Source of the DNA: Candidatus Aminicenantota bacterium
GTDB taxonomy: Bacteria; Acidobacteriota; Aminicenantia; JAMOAD01
Direction: 5' to 3'
DNA: 64,000 bases
Assembly: GCA_027061995.1 (NCBI GenBank)
Contig: JAMOUT010000087.1
Span: forward strand, 25,652 to 89,651
Under the pieces are notes generated by a model. That model did no database searches and was not told where the DNA came from. It saw nothing but the letters and a program-made list of their open reading frames with translations. Each line of letters begins with the position of its first letter. Positions within the stretch are counted from its first letter, which is position 1. This document shows, one piece after another, positions 1 to 11,965 of the stretch. Position numbers and translations under genes: made by a program.

Positions 1-86
1 TAAGCCCACAACATTGTTACCAATGCTCCCATATACAAAATATCCAAAACCAAAATAAAATTATTCTTTGATAATAAATCAAGCAT
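1..86 (-). CDS. N-terminal fragment of a putative membrane protein, truncated by window edge
   Basis: Reverse strand reads MLDLLSKNNFILVLDILYMGALVTMLWA... from ATG at 86 to the window edge; hydrophobic; upstream end of the adjacent gene is secF. Confidence 0.4.
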   Translation of the reverse strand, partial: MLDLLSKNNFILVLDILYMGALVTMLWA

Positions 87-119
87 CTTTTATTAATTAA
101 ATTTTATATTAAAAAAAGG

Positions 120-1454
120 CTATTTTTTCTTTCTCTTTTTTCTCGACTTTTTCTTTCCTCTTTTAGGAGCGGGAGCAGTTGTAGCTGATTGTTCCACTTT
201 ATTTGATTCTGTTGATATATTGGTGCTTTTATTTTGAGTTTTTGTTGACCCTGTTTTCTTTCTTTCTATTCTCTGCAATGATTCTTTCTTTTTTAACTCT
301 TTTTTAGCCTGTTTTCTCTTTTCCCATATTGAAATATATGCACATGACTGATAGATTGAAGAATAAGTTCCTGTTATGATTCCCACAAGCATCGTAAAAG
401 CGAAGTCTCTTATAACCTCTCCGCCGAATATGTATAAGGCGAGGACAGTTAACAAAGTTGTTCCGGAAGTAATTATTGTTCTTGATAAAGTTTCATTAAT
501 ACTTTTGTCAAGTAGATCCGAGATTCCCAATTTATTCGCATATTTTTTAAGATTTGTCCTGACTCTGTCATATATAACAATCGTATCATTGAGAGAGTAT
601 CCCACAATAGTCAAAATACCCGCAACAACAGTTAATGATATCTCTTTATTAAAAAAAGAGATAAAACTTAAAGTTATAAGAACATCATGCGTAAGTGTCA
701 ATACAGCTGAAACACCGAATAAAAATTTAAATCTGAATGCGATATATATAAGCATCCCCAACAGAGCCCACACTGTTGCTTGAGTGGCTTTTGTTCTTAA
801 ATCTTTCCCTACTTGAGGTCCGACAACTTCAACTCTCATTACCGATAATCTTCCGAGGAATGTTTTTTCTTTAAGCTTATTTATAATATCATCCGGAATC
901 AAACCTTTAAGTTCATCATAACTTTTTATAATTCCGAGATTCTCTTTCGATTTTCTCTTATCCGCAATCTTATTAGCATATTCGGCAGCTTTATCAGCAT
1001 CACCGATTATTCCCTGTAAAAAAGAGGCAATTTGAGATTTTTCCATGGTATTAAGGTCAAATTTCCCCTGTTTTAACAACTCTTTTTCCTCGCTTGTTCT
1101 TAATGCCGAAACTATTTTATTAGCAACTTCATCGGGATTTTCCATTTTTTCTTTTGATATATCGGCACTACTGACTTTCTGAGCTTTAATAATATATTCA
1201 TGTCCTTCACCGAGTTTTTGAATAATACTTTTTCCCATATCAATATTTTTTAGTCTGTCTCTAACCTCTTTAACAGGGACATCATTCATAAAATTAATCT
1301 GGACAAGTGTTCCACCGGCAAAATCAATGCTTGTATTAAACCCTTTGTTTTTATATACGGAAAAAGCACCCGCTATAATAATACTGAGGGATATTACAAA
1401 AGCTATATATTTGGATTTCATAAATTTGTAATTTGGGTTTTTGAATATCTCCAT
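120..1454 (-). CDS. secF: Protein translocase subunit SecF with long basic C-terminal tail
   Basis: SecF motifs (IDFAGGTLVQINF, VVGPQVGKDLR, YSLNDTIVIYDRVRTNL), adjacent to secD. Confidence 0.96.
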   Translation of the reverse strand: MEIFKNPNYKFMKSKYIAFVISLSIIIAGAFSVYKNKGFNTSIDFAGGTLVQINFMNDVPVKEVRDRLKNIDMGKSIIQKLGEGHEYIIKAQKVSSADISKEKMENPDEVANKIVSALRTSEEKELLKQGKFDLNTMEKSQIASFLQGIIGDADKAAEYANKIADKRKSKENLGIIKSYDELKGLIPDDIINKLKEKTFLGRLSVMRVEVVGPQVGKDLRTKATQATVWALLGMLIYIAFRFKFLFGVSAVLTLTHDVLITLSFISFFNKEISLTVVAGILTIVGYSLNDTIVIYDRVRTNLKKYANKLGISDLLDKSINETLSRTIITSGTTLLTVLALYIFGGEVIRDFAFTMLVGIITGTYSSIYQSCAYISIWEKRKQAKKELKKKESLQRIERKKTGSTKTQNKSTNISTESNKVEQSATTAPAPKRGKKKSRKKRKKK

Positions 1455-1465
1455 TTTTAACCTCT

Positions 1466-3016
1466 CTATATACTTAAAGTATCAACTCTTTTTTTCAGCA
1501 CAAAATAAAGATCGAAAATAGCTCTTGATACATAGACAGCAGTGAACATCGAAGCGAGAATACCGATTATAAGTGTTATCGCAAATCCTTTGATAGGACC
1601 TGTTCCGAATTGAAATAGGAATACCGCAGCTATAACAGTTGTTATATTCGCATCAAAAATAGTGATAAAAGCTGATCTGAATCCTTCATCAATAGCAGCT
1701 TTGGGAGTTTTGCCAAGCCGCAAATCCTCTCTTATTCTTTCAAAGATAAGAACATTAGCATCGACCGACATACCTATGGTCAGGATAATACCCGCCATAC
1801 CGGGAAGAGTAAGTGTGGCTTTAAAATATGCCAGAGCACCCATTATCAACACTATATTCAGAAACAGAGCTATAACAGCGTTAAGCCCTGATAATTTATA
1901 ATAAAAGAGCATGAAAAACACCACGAAGAAAAAACCTATTAACATCGCCTTCAACCCTTTCCTGATTGAATCAGCTCCGAGAGAGGGGCCTATTGTCCTT
2001 TCCTCGAGATATATTATAGAGGCGGGCAGTGAACCCGATCTTAATTTAAGTGCCAAATCATTAGCTTCATCATAGGTAAAATGCCCTGTGATGATTCCAC
2101 TGTCATAAATAACATCATTTATCGTGGGAGCGGATTGAACTATATTATCAAGAACAATGGCAAGTCTCTCCCCTTTATGCGCTCTTGTGAATCTCTCGAA
2201 TTTTTTCGCTCCTTCCCTTTTTAATCGGAAACTAACCGCGGGAGCCCCGTATTTATCCTGTCCCACTTTCGCATCTTTAAGGTCCATCCCTGAAACAGCA
2301 GCCACTTTTTTCAAAAGATAATACTCTTTACCTCCGTCTTTCGTTATTCCGGGGACGAGTTCAGCATCTTCGGGAATTTTACCATTATATTTTTCAAGAA
2401 GTTTTTCTTTGGAAGCAAAAGGTCCGTTTAAAACAAGTTTAAGCTCCAAAACAGCTGTGCTTTTGATAAGATTCTTAACCCTGCCTGGATCCTCAACACC
2501 GGGAAGCTCAACAAGAATCCTTTCACTCTGTCCTGTTAAACCTTCCCTTTGGATAACAGGCTCCGCAACACCGAATTGGTCAATTCTATTCCTTATTGTC
2601 TCTTTTGCTTGCTCTACAGCTTGATCTTTTATTTTCGTTTTTACATTAACCTTCATATTCACAGTAATTTTATTTACAGATAAACTATAATTCCAATCGG
2701 GAAAATCGGTTTTGAGCAAAGCGGTTATCTGTTGCTCTGCCGCTGAATCATAACCTTCAATCGAAAAAGAATCAACTCCAACTCTTTTGATTTTGGTGTA
2801 GTTTATCTTTTTATCCTTAAGAAGATTTTCCATCTGCATAATAGCTTGGTTAGTAACAGCCTTTACCGCATCATCGGTCTGAACTTTTAAAACAAGATGG
2901 ATTCCCCCTTTAAGGTCAAGTCCTAATTTGATTTTCTCCTTAGGAGGAACGGCAAGTATAACAAAAAGAATTGTTACAAAAAGGATAATCCCTAATTTAG
3001 TATAAACATTTTTCAT
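1466..3016 (-). CDS. secD: Protein translocase subunit SecD
   Basis: LGLDLKGGIHLVL, RNRIDQFGVAEPVIQREG, GMSVDANVLIFERIREDL; next to secF and yajC. Confidence 0.96.
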   Translation of the reverse strand: MKNVYTKLGIILFVTILFVILAVPPKEKIKLGLDLKGGIHLVLKVQTDDAVKAVTNQAIMQMENLLKDKKINYTKIKRVGVDSFSIEGYDSAAEQQITALLKTDFPDWNYSLSVNKITVNMKVNVKTKIKDQAVEQAKETIRNRIDQFGVAEPVIQREGLTGQSERILVELPGVEDPGRVKNLIKSTAVLELKLVLNGPFASKEKLLEKYNGKIPEDAELVPGITKDGGKEYYLLKKVAAVSGMDLKDAKVGQDKYGAPAVSFRLKREGAKKFERFTRAHKGERLAIVLDNIVQSAPTINDVIYDSGIITGHFTYDEANDLALKLRSGSLPASIIYLEERTIGPSLGADSIRKGLKAMLIGFFFVVFFMLFYYKLSGLNAVIALFLNIVLIMGALAYFKATLTLPGMAGIILTIGMSVDANVLIFERIREDLRLGKTPKAAIDEGFRSAFITIFDANITTVIAAVFLFQFGTGPIKGFAITLIIGILASMFTAVYVSRAIFDLYFVLKKRVDTLSI

Positions 3017-3031
3017 TCTATCCTCCGAATA

Positions 3032-3355
3032 TTACTTATTCTCTTCTATATTTTGTTTGTCATTCAAAACAGCTGCTATTGCTGTTTTTGAAATCTCAAT
3101 CTTAACATTTGCCGCAACTTTTAACTCAAATGTCCTCTCTTTTACCCCCATAATTGTTCCGTATATACCACCGCTTGTTATCACTTTTGCTCCGGGTTTC
3201 AAACTTTCTATCATCTCCTGATGTTTTTTTTGTTTCTTTTTTGCGGGCAACACGAGAAGAAGGTAGAAAATCACAAAGATAACAATAAACGGTAATAATG
3301 ATACGAGCATATTAGGTTGCTGAGGTTGGTTTACAAAGTTTAACATAGATATCAT
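3032..3355 (-). CDS. yajC: Preprotein translocase subunit YajC
   Basis: Single TM then KKKQKKHQEMIESLKPGAKVITSGGIYGTI; conserved neighbourhood. Confidence 0.93.
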   Translation of the reverse strand: MISMLNFVNQPQQPNMLVSLLPFIVIFVIFYLLLVLPAKKKQKKHQEMIESLKPGAKVITSGGIYGTIMGVKERTFELKVAANVKIEISKTAIAAVLNDKQNIEENK

Positions 3356-3356
3356 T

Positions 3357-5274
<1,918 letters not shown>

Positions 5275-5636
5275 AGTGAATTTTAATTTGTTTCAAAGAA
5301 AAAATCAAGGGAACTATATTCTATTTTGGGATATTTGCTCCGAATATCAAATAAGAGATGGGAAAGCAGCGGCAAGCCGTCATTTTAAATTCATTAAACC
5401 AATGAGCTGACAAATCTTTCAAGCGAAAGCTTCTTGAGCATTTAACTGTTCCGGCTTTTGCCAATTCATAAATATCAAGCTACTATAGGACGAGAGACTC
5501 TCTTTCCAAAGCACAAAAACTCTTCTATAATAACCATAATCCATCCCCTCGCTTATTCCTCTTTAATTCCCTCTATAATATCCCCCCTTTTTTAGGATAG
5601 CTTTACAATCTACGAGATATCTAAATAATTTTCGTT

Positions 5637-7883
5637 TCAGAGATTTTTTAATAAAAAATCGGTTATCGTTTCATACACATGTCTTGTTGTATTTTTTCCT
5701 TCATAAATCCCATGACTTCTGTTAGGATAAATCATTAATGAAAACAGTTTATTGTTTTTAACCAATTCATTTATAAGGGCATATGTTCCCTGAATATGGA
5801 CATTATCATCCCCTGTTCCGTGAACAATAAGAAGTTTTCCTTTAAGATTTTTGGCAAACGAAATAGGTGAGCAATTTTTATAAGCCTCAGGATCTTTTTG
5901 GGGAAGTCCCACATATCTCTCCTGATATATGGAATCATAGTATCTGATATCGGGAACAGGTGCGACAGCCATTCCAACTTTATAAAGATTAGGGTATCTG
6001 AACATCATATTCAATGTCATGGAGCCTCCGCCACTCCATCCCCAAATCCCTATCCTATCGGAATCCATATACGGTCTCTCTTTTAAGAGTTTTTTCAGAG
6101 CCTCGGCTTGATCATGCGAAGATATTATCCCTATCTTTTTATAAATGGATTTTCTCCATTCTCTCCCTCTCGGAGCGGGTGTTCCTCTGTTATCTATACT
6201 CATAATTATATAACCTTTTTGGGCAAGCATAAGATTCCAAAGATATCCTCTTCCTCTCCATGCGTCAAGAACAGTTTGTCCGGCAGGTTCCCCGTAAACA
6301 TAAAAAAGAACCGGATATTTTTTTGAAGGGTCAAAATTAGGGGGTTTTAAGCAGAAACCATCCAACATCACATTATTACCTATATTAACTCTGAAAAATT
6401 CAACCGGAGATTTTTTAAGTTTTGCTATTTTCTCTTTAAGTTTTTTATTGGTTATAACTATTTTTATCCTTTTATGGGAAGGGAGTTTAACTATCTCGGT
6501 CATGGAAGGGGTTTCAAAATCGGAATAAGTATGAAAAGCATATCTTCCGTTTTTCGAGATATTATAATAATTAAATCCTTTAAAATTAACGGGAGTTACC
6601 CTTTCAAGTTTCCCCTGTCCGTTAAGTTTTATTTTATACAAATATCTTTGAGTAGGATTAAAAGGGGAAGCGGTAAAATAGATTAAGCCTCTTCTCTCAT
6701 CCATCCTTTGAAGAGAGATTACATCATAATCCCCTTTCGTAATCTTTCTCATTTTTCCGTCAAGAGAAACTCTGTAAAGATGCCTATAACCATCCTTTTC
6801 ACTCGTCCAAACAAACTCTTTTCCCTTGTTAATCCATCTGATATTACTAACAACTTCAACCCATGCTTTATCGGTTTCAACAAGTATGGTTTTAAGTGTT
6901 TTTGTTTTAATATCGAAGAGTTTTAATTCATCTCTGTTTTGTAATCTGTTCATATATTGAAAGATAATTTTATTTTGCCCTTTTATCCAATCCATCTGCG
7001 GGATATAATTGTTTGCGGGATCACCTTTAAGTTTTATCCATTCTATTTTTTTTGTTCCTATATTCACATAACCTATTTTGCATTTGGAGTTTGTTTGTCC
7101 TGCTTTGGGATACGGAATGGGTTTTAGAATAGGATACAACTTGCTTGTATAATCGATAAGATAATAAATCGGAACTTTGCTTTGATCAAGCTGCCAAAAA
7201 GCTATGTATTTTCCGTCGGGACTCCATCTGAATCCATCCCTTAAACTAAATTCCTCTTCATAAACCCAATCAAATGTTCCGTTTATTATATTTTTAGAGC
7301 CGTCAAATGTAAGCTGTTTAATCTTACCTGTTTTCAAATCTTCCGTGAATATATTATGCTCTCTTACATAAGCAACCTTTTCTCCGTCAGGGGAAAATTT
7401 TGCAAACATTAAAGTCGAACGATTTGCATCTTTTCCGAGTTTATACAGTCTTTTTGTTTTTAATTCATAAACCCAATAATCCCCCCTCGTATTTCTTCTC
7501 CACACCCTTTTTGAATTAGTGTATATCAACAGCTTTTTTCTGTCTTCAGACCAATAATAATTGTTAATTCTCAGAGGAGTTTTTTTACCTTCGGGAATCA
7601 GATTTTTTGAATTGACAAGAATTTTTTCCTTACCGTTTATATATCTGAGAACAATGCTCCGCCCTTTATCCTTTTTAGAATATTTAACTATCGCATACCC
7701 TTTATCTCCGTAAAACCACTTGAAAGGAATACCCCTTTTCGAATAAAATTCTCCCGATTTGAATATCCTGTCTATGGTTAAAATTGATTCATCTTTTTTC
7801 TGTTTAATATCTTTAATCGCAGCGAAAGTCAGAGAAGTTAAAATAAAAATAATTATTATTATATTAATTATTCTTTTTTTCAT
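5637..7883 (-). CDS. S9 family peptidase, dipeptidyl-peptidase IV-like
   Basis: N-terminal signal, beta-propeller, GIWGWSGGGSMTLN nucleophile, GTGDDNVH and HGIYEG catalytic segments. Confidence 0.92.
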   Translation of the reverse strand: MKKRIINIIIIIFILTSLTFAAIKDIKQKKDESILTIDRIFKSGEFYSKRGIPFKWFYGDKGYAIVKYSKKDKGRSIVLRYINGKEKILVNSKNLIPEGKKTPLRINNYYWSEDRKKLLIYTNSKRVWRRNTRGDYWVYELKTKRLYKLGKDANRSTLMFAKFSPDGEKVAYVREHNIFTEDLKTGKIKQLTFDGSKNIINGTFDWVYEEEFSLRDGFRWSPDGKYIAFWQLDQSKVPIYYLIDYTSKLYPILKPIPYPKAGQTNSKCKIGYVNIGTKKIEWIKLKGDPANNYIPQMDWIKGQNKIIFQYMNRLQNRDELKLFDIKTKTLKTILVETDKAWVEVVSNIRWINKGKEFVWTSEKDGYRHLYRVSLDGKMRKITKGDYDVISLQRMDERRGLIYFTASPFNPTQRYLYKIKLNGQGKLERVTPVNFKGFNYYNISKNGRYAFHTYSDFETPSMTEIVKLPSHKRIKIVITNKKLKEKIAKLKKSPVEFFRVNIGNNVMLDGFCLKPPNFDPSKKYPVLFYVYGEPAGQTVLDAWRGRGYLWNLMLAQKGYIIMSIDNRGTPAPRGREWRKSIYKKIGIISSHDQAEALKKLLKERPYMDSDRIGIWGWSGGGSMTLNMMFRYPNLYKVGMAVAPVPDIRYYDSIYQERYVGLPQKDPEAYKNCSPISFAKNLKGKLLIVHGTGDDNVHIQGTYALINELVKNNKLFSLMIYPNRSHGIYEGKNTTRHVYETITDFLLKNL

Positions 7884-7900
7884 AATATACCCTTTTACTG

Positions 7901-9289
7901 TTAATACGCTGATGATCTTATATCCTCGATCTCTTCAACTGTTTTAGGAATAGGCTCTCCGAGAAGTCTTGCACCTGTCTCTGTTACAAGATAATCATCC
8001 TCAATTCTAACTCCACCGAAATCTTTATATTCTTCAAGTTTTTCATAATTAATGAAATCAATAAATTTGTTTTCCCCTTTCCATAGATCAATAAGTTTGG
8101 GAATAAAATATAGCCCGGGTTCTACCGTAAAAACGAATCCTGGTTCAAGCTCTTTGGCAAGCCTTAAATATGCAAGCCCGAATTGTGAACTCCTTTTTAG
8201 TCCCTCTTTATAACCTACAAAATCCTCCCCGAGATTTTCCATATCATGAACATCAAGCCCCATCATATGTCCTAAACCATGCGGGAAAAACAGAGCGTGA
8301 GCCCCTTCCGAGACAGCATCTTCGGGATTTCCTTTCATTAATCCCAAATCTTTTAAACCTTCCGCAAATGTTCTGCTTGCAATCAGATGAACCTCTTTAT
8401 AACTTACCCCCGGTTTAAGACTGTTTATCGCAGCCTTTTGCGCATTATAAACCAATGTATATATATCTTTTTGTCTATGGGTAAATTTTTTCCCCACAGG
8501 AAAAGTTCTTGTAATATCACCCGCATAATGAAGCAATGATTCTGCTCCCGAATCATTAATTATCAATCTACCCTCTTCAAGTTTATTTCCGTGATAATGA
8601 TTATGAAGAGTTTCACCGTGAACAGTAAGAATTACAGGAAATGAGATATTCGCCCCTTTGGAAAGCGCTATACCTTCAATGGCTCCCGCAATATCTCTTT
8701 CATAAATCCCCGGTTTTGCCATTTTCATTGCCGTAATATGCATCTCTCTTGTGATATTCACCGCTCTTTCAATCTCCTCAATCTCTTCCACGCTTTTTTT
8801 CTCCCTCAAACTGACAACCGCCTTTATCAAATCAATTGAGGCATTTTCTTTAACTCTTTCGGGTGACATCTCAAGAAGTTCGGAAATCATCAGAATAATG
8901 TCCGCTCTATAAGGGGGTAGATAATGAATCTTTCTTTTACCGTTTTTCTTTATATAATGGTTAAGTTCTTTTGAAGTTGCGGTATCTTTAATTCCGGCTG
9001 ATTCAGCTCTCTCCCGAACAGTAGGTTGATCCCCCATCCAGATAATATCATCTATCTCAAAATCATCTCCGAAAAGGATTGTCTTATCTTCATCTATATC
9101 AATTATAACATTAAATCCCGGCTCATCGATTCCGAAGAAATATAAAAAACTGCTGTCTTGCCTGAAATGGTATTGATTGGCGGGATAATTCATGGGAACA
9201 TCATTATTCCCGGGAAAAAGTAAAATCCCCGAACCGACAAACTCCTTTAATCTTTTTCTTCTTTCAATATAAATTTTTGCATCAAACAT
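7901..9289 (-). CDS. Xaa-Pro aminopeptidase (M24B)
   Basis: NDSGAESLLHYAGDITRTFPVG, HGLGHMMGLDVHD, FTVEPGLYF, GGVRIEDDYLVTE metal-binding motifs; SD AGGAGG. Confidence 0.94.
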   Translation of the reverse strand: MFDAKIYIERRKRLKEFVGSGILLFPGNNDVPMNYPANQYHFRQDSSFLYFFGIDEPGFNVIIDIDEDKTILFGDDFEIDDIIWMGDQPTVRERAESAGIKDTATSKELNHYIKKNGKRKIHYLPPYRADIILMISELLEMSPERVKENASIDLIKAVVSLREKKSVEEIEEIERAVNITREMHITAMKMAKPGIYERDIAGAIEGIALSKGANISFPVILTVHGETLHNHYHGNKLEEGRLIINDSGAESLLHYAGDITRTFPVGKKFTHRQKDIYTLVYNAQKAAINSLKPGVSYKEVHLIASRTFAEGLKDLGLMKGNPEDAVSEGAHALFFPHGLGHMMGLDVHDMENLGEDFVGYKEGLKRSSQFGLAYLRLAKELEPGFVFTVEPGLYFIPKLIDLWKGENKFIDFINYEKLEEYKDFGGVRIEDDYLVTETGARLLGEPIPKTVEEIEDIRSSAY

Positions 9290-9351
9290 ATTATACCTCC
9301 TGTTATATATTGTTATTATACGATAATTGTGAAATTAAGTTTTGATTTTTT

Positions 9352-9546
9352 TTATCCAATTTCACACCCTTCCCTCTTTTCTACTCTTCGGGCTATGAAT
9401 TCAGGGGTGTTTTTCAATTTTTTTTTAAATGATTTAATTATCTTTACTGTAATAATTTTATCCGAACTATTCTCACTACGAACAAATGTTTGTTGTAAAG
9501 ACAGGATTAATAAAAACAGTAAAATAATATAAAAATATTTTCTCAT
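9352..9546 (-). CDS. Small predicted secreted/anchored protein (64 aa)
   Basis: Signal-like N-terminus MRKYFYIILLFLLILSLQQTFV; GAGGG ribosome-binding site 5 nt upstream of the ATG. Confidence 0.4.
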   Translation of the reverse strand: MRKYFYIILLFLLILSLQQTFVRSENSSDKIITVKIIKSFKKKLKNTPEFIARRVEKREGCEIG

Positions 9547-9814
9547 AATTACCCTCAGAAAGTTAAATAAATTTAATTATAAACTAAAAATATAAAAACT
9601 AAAACAGAGTCGATTTTCATAGATAAAATAGATAAATATGAAAATCAATATTTTAATTTATCCGCTTTCAAAATATAAACAGAACTTTTCCCCCTTAAAA
9701 CATTTTTTCAAAATTAAAAAAGTTCATAGCAATTAATAGTTTTAAATACAATTTTCATAATTTAAAAATTATAATAATTATGGTAATATTAATATTTATT
9801 TACGGAGGATTATT

Positions 9815-10672
9815 ATGAAAAAATCTATCATCATCATCGTTTTGGCTATCGGATTGATTTTCGCCTCTTTCTCTAATTTAAACATTTTAACAAACACGGG
9901 TAAAAAAGCTGATTTTAACAAAATGATTAATACCCTATCTGAAAATTCTGAAATAGTTTTCATAGGGGAAAAGCACAATGATCCCAAAGCGCATCTTGTA
10001 GAGCTTGAAGTTTTAAAAGCACTATTTAAACAAACAAAAGGAGATATCATTTTTTCTCTTGAGATGTTTGAAAGAGATGTTCAAGGTATTCTTGACAAAT
10101 ATTTAAAAGGGGAGATTGATGAAAAATCATTTCTCGAAAAATCAAGACCTTGGCCTAACTATAAAACCGATTACAGACCATTAATAGAATTTGCAAAGAA
10201 GAAAGGGATAAAAGTTATAGCTGCAAATGTCCCCCGAAGATATGCGGCGATGGTATCTCACGGTGATTTAAAAGTTCTTGACAAATTAAAACCGGAAGAG
10301 AGAAAATTTATTGCGGAAAAAATATATATTGAATATCCCGAATATAGAAAAAATTTTTACAACGCAATGGAGATGATGACGGGAAAAATGAAAAAACACG
10401 GAATTGCAAAGATGAAAGAACTCTTTTACAGAGCACAATGTGTAAAAGACTCGAGTATGGCGGAATCCATTTTAAGAGTTCATAAAAAATACCCAAAAAA
10501 ACTTATATTACATATAAACGGAGAATTTCACTCCGACTATAAACTCGGAACAGCTGCCGTCTTAAAAACACTGTGTCCCGAAATAAAAATCATGAATATC
10601 AGGGTTTTTCCCGAGAATAATTATAAATATGATAAAAGAGATGAAAAAATAGCTGATTTTATCATATACTAA
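9815..10672 (+). CDS. ChaN-like (haem-binding uptake/Tiki-like) lipoprotein-type protein
   Basis: SEIVFIGEKHNDPKAH and SLEMFERDVQ motifs; SD GGAGG. Confidence 0.8.
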   Translation: MKKSIIIIVLAIGLIFASFSNLNILTNTGKKADFNKMINTLSENSEIVFIGEKHNDPKAHLVELEVLKALFKQTKGDIIFSLEMFERDVQGILDKYLKGEIDEKSFLEKSRPWPNYKTDYRPLIEFAKKKGIKVIAANVPRRYAAMVSHGDLKVLDKLKPEERKFIAEKIYIEYPEYRKNFYNAMEMMTGKMKKHGIAKMKELFYRAQCVKDSSMAESILRVHKKYPKKLILHINGEFHSDYKLGTAAVLKTLCPEIKIMNIRVFPENNYKYDKRDEKIADFIIY

Positions 10673-10689
10673 TAGATAAGGAGGTTTTT

Positions 10690-11955
10690 GTGAAAAAAAG
10701 AATTTTCATTTTTATTTTAATGATTGTAAGTGTGTCTTTTCTATTCTCAGGAGGATTTTCCCTTTTTGAAGCAGGTTCAAGAGCAGTGGGAATGGGAGAG
10801 TCTTTTGTGGCTGTAGCAGATGATCTTTCCGCCATGTTTTATAATCCGGCGGGATTGTCCTATCTTGAGGGAACAAATGTTTCGATTGGCGGAACTTTGA
10901 TTTTTCCTTCAACAGAATTTAAAGGTGCCGCACCTTATCCCGGAGAAGGGGTTAACGAGAAAGCGATATCTCAAACATTTGTCATCCCGAACTTTTATAT
11001 AGGAAAAAAGATTGGAAAAAGAATCTATATAGGAACGGGAATCACTGTTCCGTTCGGACTCGGCGTTAATTGGGATGATAATTGGTCAGGCAGATACATA
11101 ACAACAAATACTGAAATTAAAGCTGTGGATTTTACCCCTACACTGGCATTGCAGTTATCCGAAAGTTTTTCATTGGCAATCTCTTATATATACAGGAATG
11201 CGAAACTCTTCAATGATCAGAAAATCCCCTTTGTAAACCCGTGGACTTTCGCAGTTCAGGATGTAGCAGCCCTTCACCTTGAGACAGCATACAGTCATGG
11301 TTCGGGATTCAGAGCCGGAACACTTATAAAACTTGGTAAAATAAACTTCGGTTTATCCTATATGTCGGAAATCATAATGGATTTTACGGGAGATGCGAAA
11401 TTCACAATGATTTCAACAGGAAACCAAACTCTTGATTATATCCTCGCTTCCCAATTTCCCGCAACAGCAAAAGGAAAAACAACACTTGTATTTCCCTCAA
11501 ATCTTTCCGTAGGATTTTCAACCACAGCTTTTGAAGGTTTATTATTTTCTTTTCAACTTGATTATATGAAATGGAGTGATTATAAGGAGTTGAAGATAGA
11601 GTTTGAGGATTATCCCAAATTTTCAACAACCATTGAAAAACATTATAAAAATACATACTCATTCAGATTCGGAGCTGAAAAAATCTTATCAAAAAAACTT
11701 GCCGCAAGAGTCGGTTATTTTTATGATCAAGGAGCACCGGAACCCGTAAGTCTGGGACCCGATCTTCCCGATTCCGACAAACACGGAATCACTTTTGGTC
11801 TAAGTTTTACCATGGGGAAAATCAAGGTTGATTTCGGGAACATCGTCCTATTTTTCAGAGACAGATCAACGGAAAATCTTAATGAGGATAATTTTAACGG
11901 AACTTACGGCTCTTTTGCTTTTATTTCAGGTATAAATTTAAATTTTAACTTTTAA
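10690..11955 (+). CDS. OmpP1/FadL/TodX family outer-membrane transporter
   Basis: FSLFEAGSRAVGMGESFVAVADDLSAMFYNPAGLSYL N-terminal FadL signature; GTG start with SD AAGGAGG. Confidence 0.85.
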   Translation: MKKRIFIFILMIVSVSFLFSGGFSLFEAGSRAVGMGESFVAVADDLSAMFYNPAGLSYLEGTNVSIGGTLIFPSTEFKGAAPYPGEGVNEKAISQTFVIPNFYIGKKIGKRIYIGTGITVPFGLGVNWDDNWSGRYITTNTEIKAVDFTPTLALQLSESFSLAISYIYRNAKLFNDQKIPFVNPWTFAVQDVAALHLETAYSHGSGFRAGTLIKLGKINFGLSYMSEIIMDFTGDAKFTMISTGNQTLDYILASQFPATAKGKTTLVFPSNLSVGFSTTAFEGLLFSFQLDYMKWSDYKELKIEFEDYPKFSTTIEKHYKNTYSFRFGAEKILSKKLAARVGYFYDQGAPEPVSLGPDLPDSDKHGITFGLSFTMGKIKVDFGNIVLFFRDRSTENLNEDNFNGTYGSFAFISGINLNFNF

Positions 11956-11965
11956 GAGGTAAATT

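Noticed and set aside
5305-5636. Possible structured RNA in the intergenic region (short inverted repeats such as GATATT/AATATC)
   Set aside because: Stems are short and isolated; no recognisable RNA family.
8170-8418. Plus-strand ORF inside the Xaa-Pro aminopeptidase gene
   Set aside because: Fully antisense to a well-supported gene; no RBS or recognisable motif.
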